Source of the DNA: Paenibacillus oryzae
GTDB lineage: Bacteria; Bacillota; Bacilli; Paenibacillales; Paenibacillaceae
NCBI RefSeq assembly: GCF_001675045.1
Contig: NZ_LYPA01000025.1
Coordinates: forward strand, 21,832-85,831
DNA length: 64,000 bases
Direction: 5' to 3'
Shown piece after piece: positions 44,123 through 53,407 of this stretch; positions within the stretch are counted from its first letter, which is position 1, and the number at the start of each line of letters is the position of its first letter. Both the position numbers and the translations under genes were made by a program. The notes beneath the pieces are model-generated. The model saw only the letters and a list, made by a program, of their open reading frames with translations. It was not told the DNA's origin and did no database searches.

Positions 44123-44880
44123 AGCGGCGGCCTCCTTCTACATTTGCCCATCAAAATCATTCTTGGCGAGTTTTGCTCATCATATGGATCGCCGTCGTAG
44201 CCGCCGTACAACGCCTCCAGCCTCAGGCCGTTTTCGGCCAGCCTCTTTTCAAACCATTGAAGAGGATACAGTCTTACCCGCTCCAGATATTGACGCGGCT
44301 TGCCGGGCTCCGTCGGGTCGTTAAGCGTAATTTCCTTCTGCACCCAGCCGTCCTTTATGGAGCGCTCCTCTATAATAACGATACCCGTTTCCTCGTCACT
44401 TCGCTCCGTACGCGGCTCCAGCGTTTGCTCCACGTAAGCCGGATTTAAAAAATCAATCAGGAAGGTGCCGCCTTCCTTAAGCACTCGCCTGATCTGCTTT
44501 ACGACCTGAATATTATCTTCCTCCAGCGTAAAATAACCGAAGGAGGTAAACAAATTGACGGTTGCATCGAAGGATGCATCGGCAAAAGGAAGCTTGCGCA
44601 TGTCCCCGTGACGCCACTGCACCTTGCCAGAATGGTCATGCTGACGCGCCACATCCAGCAGCGTATCCGACAGGTCAACCCCAGTCACCTCAAACCCCGC
44701 ATCCGACAGCGCCATCGAATGCCTTCCCATGCCGCATCCGATATCCAAAACAGCGGCGTTTGGAGGCAAGTGGAGCCACTGTGCCATTTTACGCACTTCC
44801 TTAGCCGCGATTTCCCAATTCCGGTGTCTGTACACCACCATATAATCTCTGCCGAAGCTTTGTTCATACCATGGCTTCAT
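44119..44880 (-). CDS. Class I SAM-dependent methyltransferase
   Basis: 253 aa. SAM-binding motif I VLDIGCGMGRHSMALSDAGF, motif II acidic residue in VTGVDLS, GDMRKLPFADASFD, and FTSFGYF. Small-molecule (Methyltransf_25/11) type. First gene of a two-gene unit, coupled to the MBL-fold hydrolase. GAGGGG precedes the ATG. The acceptor is unknown. Confidence 0.88.
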   Translation of the reverse strand: MKPWYEQSFGRDYMVVYRHRNWEIAAKEVRKMAQWLHLPPNAAVLDIGCGMGRHSMALSDAGFEVTGVDLSDTLLDVARQHDHSGKVQWRHGDMRKLPFADASFDATVNLFTSFGYFTLEEDNIQVVKQIRRVLKEGGTFLIDFLNPAYVEQTLEPRTERSDEETGIVIIEERSIKDGWVQKEITLNDPTEPGKPRQYLERVRLYPLQWFEKRLAENGLRLEALYGGYDGDPYDEQNSPRMILMGKCRRRPPL

Positions 44881-44920
44881 TCTACAATCCCCTCGCTATG
44901 TTGCAATAAGGCCTTTGCAG

Positions 44921-44949
44921 GCATTGTCATTGTCTATATTAGCATAATC
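44921..44949 (+). promoter_or_regulatory. Possible sigma-G-type promoter of the ger operon
   Basis: GCATT, a 17-base spacer and CATAATC resemble the forespore consensus (GHATR - 15-18 - CATWHTA) with one mismatch in each element. It lies ~85 bases upstream of the GerA-type gene, and receptor operons are normally sigma-G controlled. Low-information match. Confidence 0.35.
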
Positions 44950-45033
44950 TGCCGGGAATGGCGCAAACTATGGAAACATTAGCACTTTTTGAACACGCCC
45001 TTATAGCATCTCGCAACCGGAGGGAGAGAGCCC

Positions 45034-46365
45034 ATGATCGAACGTATAAAGCTGCTATTTGCCGAAGCCGTGGATGTCAAGACGGCCCTTCTTTCCAATG
45101 GCGAAGCATCCATCGAAATTGCCTATTTGTCCAGCCTTTGCAAGGAGGATAAAATTAACAACTGCATTATGGTCCCCTTCACCAAGGCGGAAATTCCTTT
45201 TTCCAGACATCTGGAGACAAATCCCGAATATGAGCAGGTCGAAGACCCCGCCAAATGGCAGGATATGCTGTTGAGAGGTTATGTGCTGATACAGTCGCAC
45301 TCCATTATTTACTCTTTTTTGGCCTCAGACGTCATTAGCAGCGACGGCTCGTTAACGCAGGTAGAAAGCGCCATTCAAGGGCCTCAGCTGGCGCTAAGCG
45401 AAGATTTGAACAAGTCTCTTAATTTGATTCGCAGCATGTATCCTTCACCAGAGCTGTGCGTTGAGCAATATACGGTTGGCTACGAATCGCGAACGCCGCT
45501 ATATATTCTTTTTGACCAAAGGCATGTGGACTCCATGGTGCTGGACAATGTACGCAGCAAATTGACCAGCATCAATGCAGATATCGTTCATGCCGCCGGC
45601 GAATTGGAAAAGCTTCTGGTGGGCAAGCGTCTGCATCTTTTTCCTACTGTGCTTATAACGGAGCGGCCGGACCGCATATCCAGATCCATCGGCAAGGGAA
45701 AGGTTGTTGTGCTGATCAAAGGCAGCATGTTTGCGCTCATTTTGCCTGCTACTTTTTTTGAATTCATGCATGCGATCGAAGATAATTACGAGGCTTTTTG
45801 GATGACGCGGTTTTTGATTTTTCTGCGGTTTGCTTCCATTGTGCTGACCATAACGCTGCCGGCGCTTTACATTGCGGTAGTTTCGTATAACCCTGAGCTG
45901 TTCCGGGTGCAGCTGGCCTTTTCCATCGCAGCCAGCCGCTCGGCGGTGCCTTATCCCTCATTTATTGAAGTGTTTATTATGCTGTTTATGATTGAAACAC
46001 TGATTGAAGCCAGCATTCGGCTGCCCCGCTATATCGGCTCGACCGCAACGACAGTTGGCGGTCTTATATTGGGCCAAGCTGCGCAGCAGGCGGGACTTGT
46101 CAGCAGCATTATGATCATTGTAACGTCGGTTGTCGCTATATCCAATTTTGTCATTCCCATTAACTCGATGTCCTTCGCCATACGTTTTTTGAAGTATCCC
46201 CTTATCGGCGCCGCTATCTTTTTTGGCTTGTCCGGCATTGCGGTCGGCGTGTTCCTGTATATAGTCTATTTATGCAATTTGAGAAGCTTTGGAAAACCCT
46301 ATTTCCGCCTGCACGGAAAATTAAATCCTGCTGAAGGCGATATTGGAGGTGCTGATATAAAATGA
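45034..46365 (+). CDS. Spore germinant receptor subunit A (GerA/GerKA family)
   Basis: 443 aa, slightly shorter than the ~480 aa usual. N-terminal hydrophilic domain (1-~245), then about five membrane segments with the conserved ALYIAVVSYNPELFR, PYPSFIEVF, LIEASIRLP and GQAAQQAGLVSS blocks. It is part of the inner-membrane receptor that senses nutrients in the spore. GGAGGG precedes the ATG. It overlaps the next gene by 4 bases. Confidence 0.94.
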   Translation: MIERIKLLFAEAVDVKTALLSNGEASIEIAYLSSLCKEDKINNCIMVPFTKAEIPFSRHLETNPEYEQVEDPAKWQDMLLRGYVLIQSHSIIYSFLASDVISSDGSLTQVESAIQGPQLALSEDLNKSLNLIRSMYPSPELCVEQYTVGYESRTPLYILFDQRHVDSMVLDNVRSKLTSINADIVHAAGELEKLLVGKRLHLFPTVLITERPDRISRSIGKGKVVVLIKGSMFALILPATFFEFMHAIEDNYEAFWMTRFLIFLRFASIVLTITLPALYIAVVSYNPELFRVQLAFSIAASRSAVPYPSFIEVFIMLFMIETLIEASIRLPRYIGSTATTVGGLILGQAAQQAGLVSSIMIIVTSVVAISNFVIPINSMSFAIRFLKYPLIGAAIFFGLSGIAVGVFLYIVYLCNLRSFGKPYFRLHGKLNPAEGDIGGADIK

Positions 46366-47462
46366 ATCGCTATTTTTTCTATTTATTTCTGTTTGTGGCG
46401 CTGATGAACATTATGATTTTTGTGCCCCATATTCTGAACGACAACCGTTTTGACGGGAGCGTAGCCGCTATTTTGATTAGCCCGATTTTTGGGTCCATCA
46501 TGATTTATATGTTCACAAATGCGTTGTCCCGCTTTCCCGGACAAGGGCTTCCGGAAATATTTTCGCAATATTTCCCGCGCTGGTTTACAACGGCTTATAT
46601 GATTTTTTACGCCATGATGTATTGGTTTTCCAGCACTGTCGTTGCAATGGCTTTTGCCGTGCTGATCAATCGCTTCTTCAATCCGGACGCCAACGTTCTC
46701 ATTATTATGTCCATCATCGTATTGGCATCCGGCTACGCCGCAACCCGCTCAACCTTGACCGTTATGCTGCTCATTGAAATTATTATTATTTTAAATGTGC
46801 CGATTATTTTGTTCATTATTTTCAAAATGGTAACAAGCCCGCAATTGAATCTGGACTCCATCCATGTGGTAGCCAACTATGTTTGGCATTGGCCTAGTCT
46901 GGCCTCGCTTGCCGCGGCAACCTTCATCTTCACCGGTTACATTAATTTATCCTTGTTTAACAGGCTGTTCCCCCCCAATTTCCGGTTTAAGTTTCTGTGG
47001 ATGTACCCCATTCTCGGACTGATTATTTTGCTGGTCACCTTTTTTGTTCCGATCGGCTTCCATGGTTCTCAGGGCACAGCTCAATATATTTATCTGTGGA
47101 CCATTACCGCCGATTCTTTAATGATGCAATACGGGTTTATCGAGCGGGTGATGTTCCTGTTTTTAATTGTATTTCTGAATCTAAGCCTTGTTTACACAAC
47201 TGCAGCCTGGCATCAGGCAATGGAATTTCTCAAAGGATGTATGCCGTCCATGAAGCCGGAAACCGACAGCCCCAAGGCGCCGATATCTAATTACGTCATC
47301 CTTGGCATATTTACAATGGCCAGCATCTTGTACATGGTTATGGTCAATGAAAATATGAATTTGGCCATTACAACCGCATGGCTGATTATTCGGATGTTTA
47401 CAGAGGTTGCGACCGTAGCAACAGTCTTTATATTGAGTCGCCGGAGGTTGATGCCGAGATGA
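46362..47462 (+). CDS. Spore germinant receptor subunit B (GerAB family, APC-type)
   Basis: 366 aa with about ten membrane segments. GerAB proteins are amino-acid-transporter-like subunits that bind the germinant. Visible features are FPGQGLPEIFSQYFPRW, PDANVLIIMS and VRF-like C-terminal segments. ATGA overlap with the A subunit at the start and with the C subunit at the end shows a tight three-gene operon. Confidence 0.93.
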   Translation: MNRYFFYLFLFVALMNIMIFVPHILNDNRFDGSVAAILISPIFGSIMIYMFTNALSRFPGQGLPEIFSQYFPRWFTTAYMIFYAMMYWFSSTVVAMAFAVLINRFFNPDANVLIIMSIIVLASGYAATRSTLTVMLLIEIIIILNVPIILFIIFKMVTSPQLNLDSIHVVANYVWHWPSLASLAAATFIFTGYINLSLFNRLFPPNFRFKFLWMYPILGLIILLVTFFVPIGFHGSQGTAQYIYLWTITADSLMMQYGFIERVMFLFLIVFLNLSLVYTTAAWHQAMEFLKGCMPSMKPETDSPKAPISNYVILGIFTMASILYMVMVNENMNLAITTAWLIIRMFTEVATVATVFILSRRRLMPR

Positions 47463-48562
47463 GGCCTATAGCTCCCATTATCTTGAAGCTTGCCTTGGCG
47501 TTGCTGCTGCTTGTTCCGGTTGGAGGCTGCGGCTTCAAGGATATAGACAAACGTTTTTTTGTTGTGGGGACAGGCATTGATTTATCTGGAAATGAGGAGA
47601 AGCCTTACCGCTTAACCATCCAGCTTGCGATTCCTTCGCCCAAAATTGAACCCGGAACCTCCAAATTCCAATACGAAACTATTGATGCTATCAGCATTGC
47701 GGAGGGACTGCGCATGCTTAAGGCTTATGTGGACAAGGAGCTTGATTTCGGTCATTGCCGCATTTTTATTATCGGGGAGTCGCTTGCCCGGAAAAATATT
47801 ACGTCCGTGCTGGATTGGATGGTACGAAGACGCGATATTCAATTGGTTGCCAACATGGCGATCGGCAAACCCGACGCGGCCAGCGTACTCAAAATCAAGC
47901 CAATTTCAGAGCAATATCCGGGTAATGCGCTGCTGCTGTCGTTTGGGGCGGACGGCACGGAATCCAGCTACAATTATGCGGAATCGTTATCCGGCTTTTC
48001 GAGGCGCCTTACAGAGAAAGGGCTTGATCCTGCCCTTGCGATTGTAAAGGGAGACAAAAACAAAGGCTACATTATTAACGAAATCGCTTTAATGGACAAG
48101 CAAAAAATAAAATTGGTGTTGTCGCCCGACGAAGCCCAAATGTTCAACCAATTGGCAAGCCGCTTCACCAAGTCATCCATGCATGGCATTTACAGGCATG
48201 ATGGCATAGTTGTCGCTATCAACCAGCTTCATTCCCGGTTCCGAATTGAGAACCAGGATGCGCAACATTTGATAAAAGTGAATATACGGATGAAAACGGT
48301 GATTGAGGAGTCCTCCTCTTCCTTAATGGAAAAGGATTTAAAGCCGGTTGAGGCTAAGCTGGAGAAATCGTATGAAGCGGAGGCGACGAAGCTGCTGGCC
48401 AAAATTCAAAAAGCGAACGTTGACCCGCTTGGATTCGGCCTGCGCTATCTGGCTATGAACCCCGGGGAAGGCAGCTGGGATAACTGGCAGCGGATTTATC
48501 CCGATGCCAGCTTTAAGGTTAACGTCAGACTGATTATAGAAGGCACCGGTCTGATTTGGTAA
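47459..48562 (+). CDS. Spore germinant receptor subunit C (GerAC lipoprotein family)
   Basis: 367 aa. Signal sequence with lipobox VPVGGC (Cys ~24), then the GerC domain pattern GCGFKDIDKRFFVVGTGID, an FQYETIDAISIAEGLRML segment, LDFGHCRIFIIGESLA, DWMVRRRDIQ and the C-terminal GFGLRYLAMNPGEGSWDNW. I choose ATG 47459, overlapping the B-subunit stop (ATGA); GGAGG lies 12 bases upstream. Only 24 bases separate its stop from the convergent isomerase gene. Confidence 0.93.
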   Translation: MRPIAPIILKLALALLLLVPVGGCGFKDIDKRFFVVGTGIDLSGNEEKPYRLTIQLAIPSPKIEPGTSKFQYETIDAISIAEGLRMLKAYVDKELDFGHCRIFIIGESLARKNITSVLDWMVRRRDIQLVANMAIGKPDAASVLKIKPISEQYPGNALLLSFGADGTESSYNYAESLSGFSRRLTEKGLDPALAIVKGDKNKGYIINEIALMDKQKIKLVLSPDEAQMFNQLASRFTKSSMHGIYRHDGIVVAINQLHSRFRIENQDAQHLIKVNIRMKTVIEESSSSLMEKDLKPVEAKLEKSYEAEATKLLAKIQKANVDPLGFGLRYLAMNPGEGSWDNWQRIYPDASFKVNVRLIIEGTGLIW

Positions 48563-48586
48563 TAGAACTCGCTTTTAAAATATGTC

Positions 48587-49762
48587 TTAAGCCTTAACCA
48601 GCCTTTTCGTGCAGCGAAGCTCCTGTATGGAACCTGCTCCGATACCAAACATAGCTGCACGAAGCTCAAATTCAATGCGCCGGAATTGTTCCAGCAAAAG
48701 TGCCTCCGACAATTCACCGCTTCCCGCTGCAGCGCGGGGCAGCAAGGCTCGGCCATAGCCTGCCAGATCAGCTCCCAGCGCCAGCGCCTTGGCTGCTTCA
48801 ACTCCGTTATGCAGCCCCCCGCTGGCAATAAGCGGCATATCGGGCAAGGCGGAATGGATTTCCGCCACGCATTCGGCCGTTGGATTCCCCCAATCGGCAA
48901 AAGCCTCCGCTGCGGCCCGCTGAACGGGGTCCGATGTCCGGAATTTCTCCACCTGGCTCCATGAAGTGCCGCCGGCTCCAGCGGCATCAATAAAGGCTAC
49001 GCCGGCATCACGAAGCCGGACGGCCGTTTCGGCGTCAATGCCCCAGCCAACCTCCTTGACGCCTACAGGTACGGAAAGCCCCCTGCATACCTCTTCAATC
49101 TTTTGCAGCAGCCCGTAAAAATCAGTATCGCCTTCCGGCTGAAAAATTTCCTGAAGGCTATTCAGATGCAGCACCAATGCATCGGCATGGACAAGCGCCA
49201 CCGCCTTAAGACATGCCTCCAAACCATAGCCATAGTTAAACTGCACCGCACCCAAATTGGCTATAACGGGTACAGTCGGCGCCTGCTTTCGAATATCAAA
49301 GGTTGCAGCAAGCTCCTCCTGCTCGATGACCGCGCGCATGGAGCCAACGCCAATCGCCCAGCCTTGACGCTCAGCAACAGCCGCAAGACGCCGGTTGATA
49401 GCTCCCGCCTCGTCCGTACCTCCCGTCATGGAGCTGACGAGCAGCGGCGCGGACAATCTTTTGCCAAACCACTCCGTTTCAAGCGAGATGTCCTGGAATG
49501 ATAATTCAGGCAAAGCATTATGCTTGAAGCGGTAGCGCTGAAACCCATTCCCTGCGCCGCCAGTTCCTTCTACCTCCTCCTGCAGGCATATGGCAATGTG
49601 TTCGCCCTTTCGTTTGGCGGTGGCGTCGGCCAAAGGCGCAGCGCTGCTGCTCTCAATGCCGCTAATCCCTTGGCTTTCCGCCTTATCTGTTTCTTTATAT
49701 TGCTCCAAGAAGGCCAACCTCCTGTATCGGTCACCGTTTTTATTTTCTGATGATGTAAGCAT
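48587..49762 (-). CDS. fni: Isopentenyl-diphosphate delta-isomerase, type 2 (FMN)
   Basis: 391 aa. Interconverts IPP and DMAPP using reduced FMN. Motifs: [73 protein letters not shown] and [15 protein letters not shown]. About 50 extra N-terminal residues precede the usual RK..HI start, with no clearly better start codon, so the true N-terminus is uncertain. It complements IspG of the MEP pathway. Confidence 0.93.
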   Translation of the reverse strand: MLTSSENKNGDRYRRLAFLEQYKETDKAESQGISGIESSSAAPLADATAKRKGEHIAICLQEEVEGTGGAGNGFQRYRFKHNALPELSFQDISLETEWFGKRLSAPLLVSSMTGGTDEAGAINRRLAAVAERQGWAIGVGSMRAVIEQEELAATFDIRKQAPTVPVIANLGAVQFNYGYGLEACLKAVALVHADALVLHLNSLQEIFQPEGDTDFYGLLQKIEEVCRGLSVPVGVKEVGWGIDAETAVRLRDAGVAFIDAAGAGGTSWSQVEKFRTSDPVQRAAAEAFADWGNPTAECVAEIHSALPDMPLIASGGLHNGVEAAKALALGADLAGYGRALLPRAAAGSGELSEALLLEQFRRIEFELRAAMFGIGAGSIQELRCTKRLVKA

Positions 49763-49907
49763 ATCACACCTGGAGAGGTTTATGGAATTTTGATCGTTTC
49801 AATCAGATATATGATATTTACAATCATTTTAATTGAATTTTTCGTTAATTTTTTATACACTGATATTAGATAAATCATAGACGATACCATCATCGGGAGG
49901 AATTTTT

Positions 49908-50633
49908 ATGGATATCCGAATTTTTGAAAGTGCGGAGAAGCTGGATTTGCATGCGGCGGAGTGGTTTAGCGAGCTGATTAATCAAAAGCCGGGAGCCGTG
50001 CTGGGATTGGCAACGGGCTCCACGCCTATCGGTATATACGCCAAGCTGGTAGAGCAGCACCGGAGCGGCAAAGTAAGCTTTGCGGAGGTAACCACATACA
50101 ACCTTGACGAATATGTCGGCTTGACGCCGGATAACGATCAAAGCTACGCTTATTATATGAATCAGCATTTGTTCTCACATGTCGACATTCCCCCTGGAAA
50201 TGTACATCTTCCTGACGGAATGGCGCTCGATCCCGCCGCGGAATGCGCTCGTTATGACGCCTTGCTGGCGGAGCATGCTGCAGATGTGCAGCTTTTGGGG
50301 CTGGGCCACAACGGCCACATCGGCTTTAATGAGCCGGATGAGCAGTTGTCCAGCGGCACGCACGTTGTTGCTTTGAAGGAAGAAACGCGACAAGCCAATG
50401 CCCGATTTTTTTCTTCACTGGATGAGGTGCCCAAGGCCGCTTATACAATGGGTGTTGGCTCCATCCTGAAGGCCAAGCAAATTTTGCTGGTTGTTCGCGG
50501 CTCTGATAAAGCCGGCATTGTTAAGGAAGCGCTGACGGGTCCGGTAACAACGCAGGTGCCCGCTTCGCTGCTTCAGCTTCACCCTAATGTTATCGTGTTG
50601 CTTGACCAAGAAGCAGGAAGGTTGCTGAGCTAA
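49908..50633 (+). CDS. nagB: Glucosamine-6-phosphate deaminase
   Basis: 241 aa. Converts glucosamine-6-P to fructose-6-P and ammonia. Motifs: GLATGSTPIGIYAKLVEQH, TTYNLDEYVGL and GLGHNGHIGFNEP. Short form without the allosteric C-terminal extension of E. coli NagB. GGGAGG precedes the ATG. Its TAA is followed directly by the nagA ATG, so it is a nagB-nagA operon. No NagR/GntR regulator gene is adjacent. Confidence 0.96.
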   Translation: MDIRIFESAEKLDLHAAEWFSELINQKPGAVLGLATGSTPIGIYAKLVEQHRSGKVSFAEVTTYNLDEYVGLTPDNDQSYAYYMNQHLFSHVDIPPGNVHLPDGMALDPAAECARYDALLAEHAADVQLLGLGHNGHIGFNEPDEQLSSGTHVVALKEETRQANARFFSSLDEVPKAAYTMGVGSILKAKQILLVVRGSDKAGIVKEALTGPVTTQVPASLLQLHPNVIVLLDQEAGRLLS

Positions 50634-51854
50634 ATGAACTCGAACCAAAAAAATCTACTGATCACCAATGTTCAAATTGTAACGGAGCAGGCTGTTGTAA
50701 CCGGACATGTAAAAATAAGCGGCGGCATCATTGAATCCATTATTGCCGACAATGACCATCGAGATGAGGCTCGTGCAGCCGGGGATACCGGCATGGCCGA
50801 TCAGGGCGGCTACGAGGGTGAAATCATCGACGGCAAGGGAGGCTGGCTGCTGCCCGGCTTTATCGACATGCACGTTCACGGCGGCTTCGGCGGAGACTTC
50901 ATGTATGCAAACGCAGAAAGCTTCGACCGCATAACGGGCTTTCATGCTTCGCAAGGCACAACGGGGATGCTCGCCACTACAATGACCGCCTCCCGCAAAG
51001 ATATTGAAAAAGTGCTGGAGGCCGTCTCCGCCTATCAAAAAAACGGCATGCTTCATGCCGAGCTGCTTGGCGTTCATCTTGAAGGTCCCTTTATTAGCGA
51101 AAAGTGGCCTGGCGCACAAAATCCGGACTACATCGCGGACCCGCAGCTGGAATGGCTGCAGCAATGGGCCAAGGCTTACCCCGGCTTGGTCAAAATGGTT
51201 ACAATGGCGCCTGAGAAGCCCGGCGCACGGGAAAGCATCGCCTGGCTGAAGAGCCAGGGTATTATTGCCGCTGCCGGACATACCGACGCCGTGTACGCCG
51301 AAATGATAGCTGCCGCAGATTGCGGCTTGTCGCACGCCGTACATACGTACAACGCCATGCGCGGCCTGCACCATCGCGAGCCGGGAACGCTAGGCGCGGT
51401 TTTGACGACAGACAGCATCTATGCCGAAATCATTGCCGACGGCGAGCATGTGCACCCGGCTGCCATCTCCCTTCTTTTGTGCAGCAAACCAAAGGACAAG
51501 GTCATCCTCGTTACCGATGCCATTGAAGCCGCAGGAATGCCGGACGGAGAATACGAATTAGGCGGCTTGCCTGTTGTATTGAGGGGCGGCACAGCGAGGT
51601 TAAAGGATAGCGGAGCGCTGGCGGGCAGCAGCCTTAGCATGATCGCAGCCTTGCGCTATATGGTAAATGTAATGAAATTACCCGTAACAGAGGCTAGCAG
51701 GATGGCAAGCGGCAATCCGGCGCGCGAGCTTGGCCTTGCGGATATGACTGGAAGCATTGCTGTTGGCAAACGGGCCGATCTGGTTTTGACCGACCTTGAC
51801 TTCAATGTTCAACAAACGATATTGAGAGGCACCTCTATTTTTAATGCAGGCTAG
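50634..51854 (+). CDS. nagA: N-acetylglucosamine-6-phosphate deacetylase
   Basis: 406 aa amidohydrolase. Metal and substrate motifs: GFIDMHVHGGFGGDF, GVHLEGPFIS, AAGHTDA, AVHTYNAM, VTDAIEAAGMPDGEYELGG (catalytic Asp) and SGNPARELGL. It supplies NagB with glucosamine-6-P during GlcNAc catabolism. The ATG abuts the nagB stop; GAAGG within the nagB end serves as binding site. A ~15-residue insert (around 45-60, DEARAAGDTGMADQGG) lies before the barrel. Confidence 0.95.
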   Translation: MNSNQKNLLITNVQIVTEQAVVTGHVKISGGIIESIIADNDHRDEARAAGDTGMADQGGYEGEIIDGKGGWLLPGFIDMHVHGGFGGDFMYANAESFDRITGFHASQGTTGMLATTMTASRKDIEKVLEAVSAYQKNGMLHAELLGVHLEGPFISEKWPGAQNPDYIADPQLEWLQQWAKAYPGLVKMVTMAPEKPGARESIAWLKSQGIIAAAGHTDAVYAEMIAAADCGLSHAVHTYNAMRGLHHREPGTLGAVLTTDSIYAEIIADGEHVHPAAISLLLCSKPKDKVILVTDAIEAAGMPDGEYELGGLPVVLRGGTARLKDSGALAGSSLSMIAALRYMVNVMKLPVTEASRMASGNPARELGLADMTGSIAVGKRADLVLTDLDFNVQQTILRGTSIFNAG

Positions 51855-51900
51855 CATATAGCTTCAACGGTTTCTATTCCAAGCAATGCTGCTCCACCTC

Positions 51901-51960
51901 AAAAAGCAAACAACAAGAAAGGGTATGCCGTATCACCCTCATTCTTGTTGTTTGCTTTTT
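51901..51960 (+). terminator. Terminator of nagB-nagA
   Basis: Perfect 19-bp stem (51901-51919 with 51942-51960) beginning AAAAAGC and ending GCTTTTT. T and A runs on both flanks. Confidence 0.93.
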
Positions 51961-52092
51961 ATTAACACATATAAGTTCGCCCCATACATCATGCCTATAT
52001 TGCCCACAGCCTTTTTCATATGTTTATTCGTTGGCTTGTAGTAGGATTAAATCAGTGGATTCGTATGATAACGTAAAGAAAGGGAGTTTTTT

Positions 52093-52419
52093 ATGCTTTT
52101 TGCTATCTTCATTTTTTTGCTGGCGGGATTGGCGGAAATCGGCGGCGGCTATCTGGTATGGCTTTGGCTGCGCGAAGCCAAATCCTATTGGTATGGCGTT
52201 ACGGGCAGTGTTATTCTGGTGCTGTACGGAATCATTCCAACACTGCAAAACTTCCCTTCCTTCGGCAGAGTTTACGCCGCCTATGGCGGCGTTTTTGTGG
52301 TGCTGGCTGTTATTTGGGGCTGACTTATAGACAAAAAAACGCCCGACTTCTACGATTGGCTTGGAGCAGCCATCTGTATCGTCGGCGTTTCAGTCATGCT
52401 GTGGGCGCCTCGCAGCTAA
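52093..52419 (+). pseudogene. YnfA/UPF0060 small membrane protein, interrupted by TGA
   Basis: The frame encodes a four-helix membrane protein of 108 residues when read through: [22 protein letters not shown], then [18 protein letters not shown], then LIDKKTPDFYDWLGAAICI and VGVSVMLWAPRS. A TGA at 52321-52323 replaces codon 77, where family members have Trp (TGG) after WG. The downstream part stays in frame and conserved up to TAA at 52417. A single G-to-A change explains it. AAAGGGAG precedes the ATG. It is either a recent pseudogene, a 76-aa truncated protein, or read through. Confidence 0.85.
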
Positions 52420-52618
52420 GCGCATCGTAAAGAATACATTCAAAAAGCCGCCAGTAACGAAACGTTTCCCAATCTCAAAACAATGTTTGATGATTAAAAA
52501 CGAATCGAACCCGGCAGCTTTCTTATCTGTAACTATGCATAGCTACTATACATGCGCAGCCCGGCAGTACATACAGCCCCTGCCTGCCTTCAAACCTGCT
52601 ATTCTGTTACATGGATTT

Positions 52619-53407
52619 CTAGTCCGTCACATGGACTTCTACGCCTAACCTTGCCAGTTCTCCGGCCAGCTGGCCATCTGGCGGCTGATCTGTAATGACG
52701 GCATGCAGCTCCGACAGCTCAGCTATTGTAAAAAGGGAGGTTTTATTGCTTTTTGTATGATCGAATACGGCAAAGGATTGCTGTGAACGCTTAAGCATAG
52801 CCTTGGAGCTTTGGGCCTCCTGCTCGGAGTAGCTGGAAATGCCGCTGGCTGCGGAAATACCGTCAACGCCTATAAACATTTTTCCGATATGAATTCGAGC
52901 CATCATTTCTTCTCCCAAAGGGCCGCAAAGCTCAAAGCTGTTATGCCGCATAATGCCTCCGGTCACGACAACCTGTATTGCGCTCCCCGCCAGCTCCATT
53001 GCGATGTTAACGGCATTCGTGACGACCGTAAGCCCTTTTCGGGACTTCAGCAGCTTTGCCAGCAAAAAGTTGGTGGAGCCGCCGGACAAGCCGATGATGT
53101 CCCCTTCCTGAATAAGGGATGCCGCAAGCCGGGCGATTTTTTCCTTCTCCAGGATGGATAAGCCCTCCTTCTCTGAAAAAGGCAGCTCCCGCAATGTCCC
53201 CATTCCATCATACATAGCCCCGCCAATCGTGCGAATAACGGGATATTCAGCCTCCATTTGCTCCAGGTCACGTCTTGCCGTTGCTTCAGAGCAGTTGAAT
53301 CGCTCCACCATTTCTGCAATCGTTATTCTTCCCTGCTGCTTCAGCACCTGCAGGATGGCTTCGCGCCGGCGCTGGCCCTTGGAGCCGCCGCTTTCACCAA
53401 TTGTCAC
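52619..53407 (-). CDS. DeoR-family transcriptional regulator
   Basis: 262 aa. N-terminal winged helix (RREAILQVLKQQGRITIAEMVERFNCSEATARRDLEQME) and C-terminal DeoR sensor domain (IGLSGGSTNFLLAKLL, VVTGGIMRHNSFELCGPLGE). The start is GTG at 53407, overlapping the kdgK stop by 4 bases (GTGA); the longer frame is inside kdgK. It is co-transcribed with the sugar kinase and probably responds to a sugar phosphate. Confidence 0.92.
   Translation of the reverse strand: MTIGESGGSKGQRRREAILQVLKQQGRITIAEMVERFNCSEATARRDLEQMEAEYPVIRTIGGAMYDGMGTLRELPFSEKEGLSILEKEKIARLAASLIQEGDIIGLSGGSTNFLLAKLLKSRKGLTVVTNAVNIAMELAGSAIQVVVTGGIMRHNSFELCGPLGEEMMARIHIGKMFIGVDGISAASGISSYSEQEAQSSKAMLKRSQQSFAVFDHTKSNKTSLFTIAELSELHAVITDQPPDGQLAGELARLGVEVHVTD

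Noticed and set aside
52321..52323. Selenocysteine codon in the YnfA-like gene
   Set aside because: The family has Trp here, no SECIS-like need, and no selenoprotein context.
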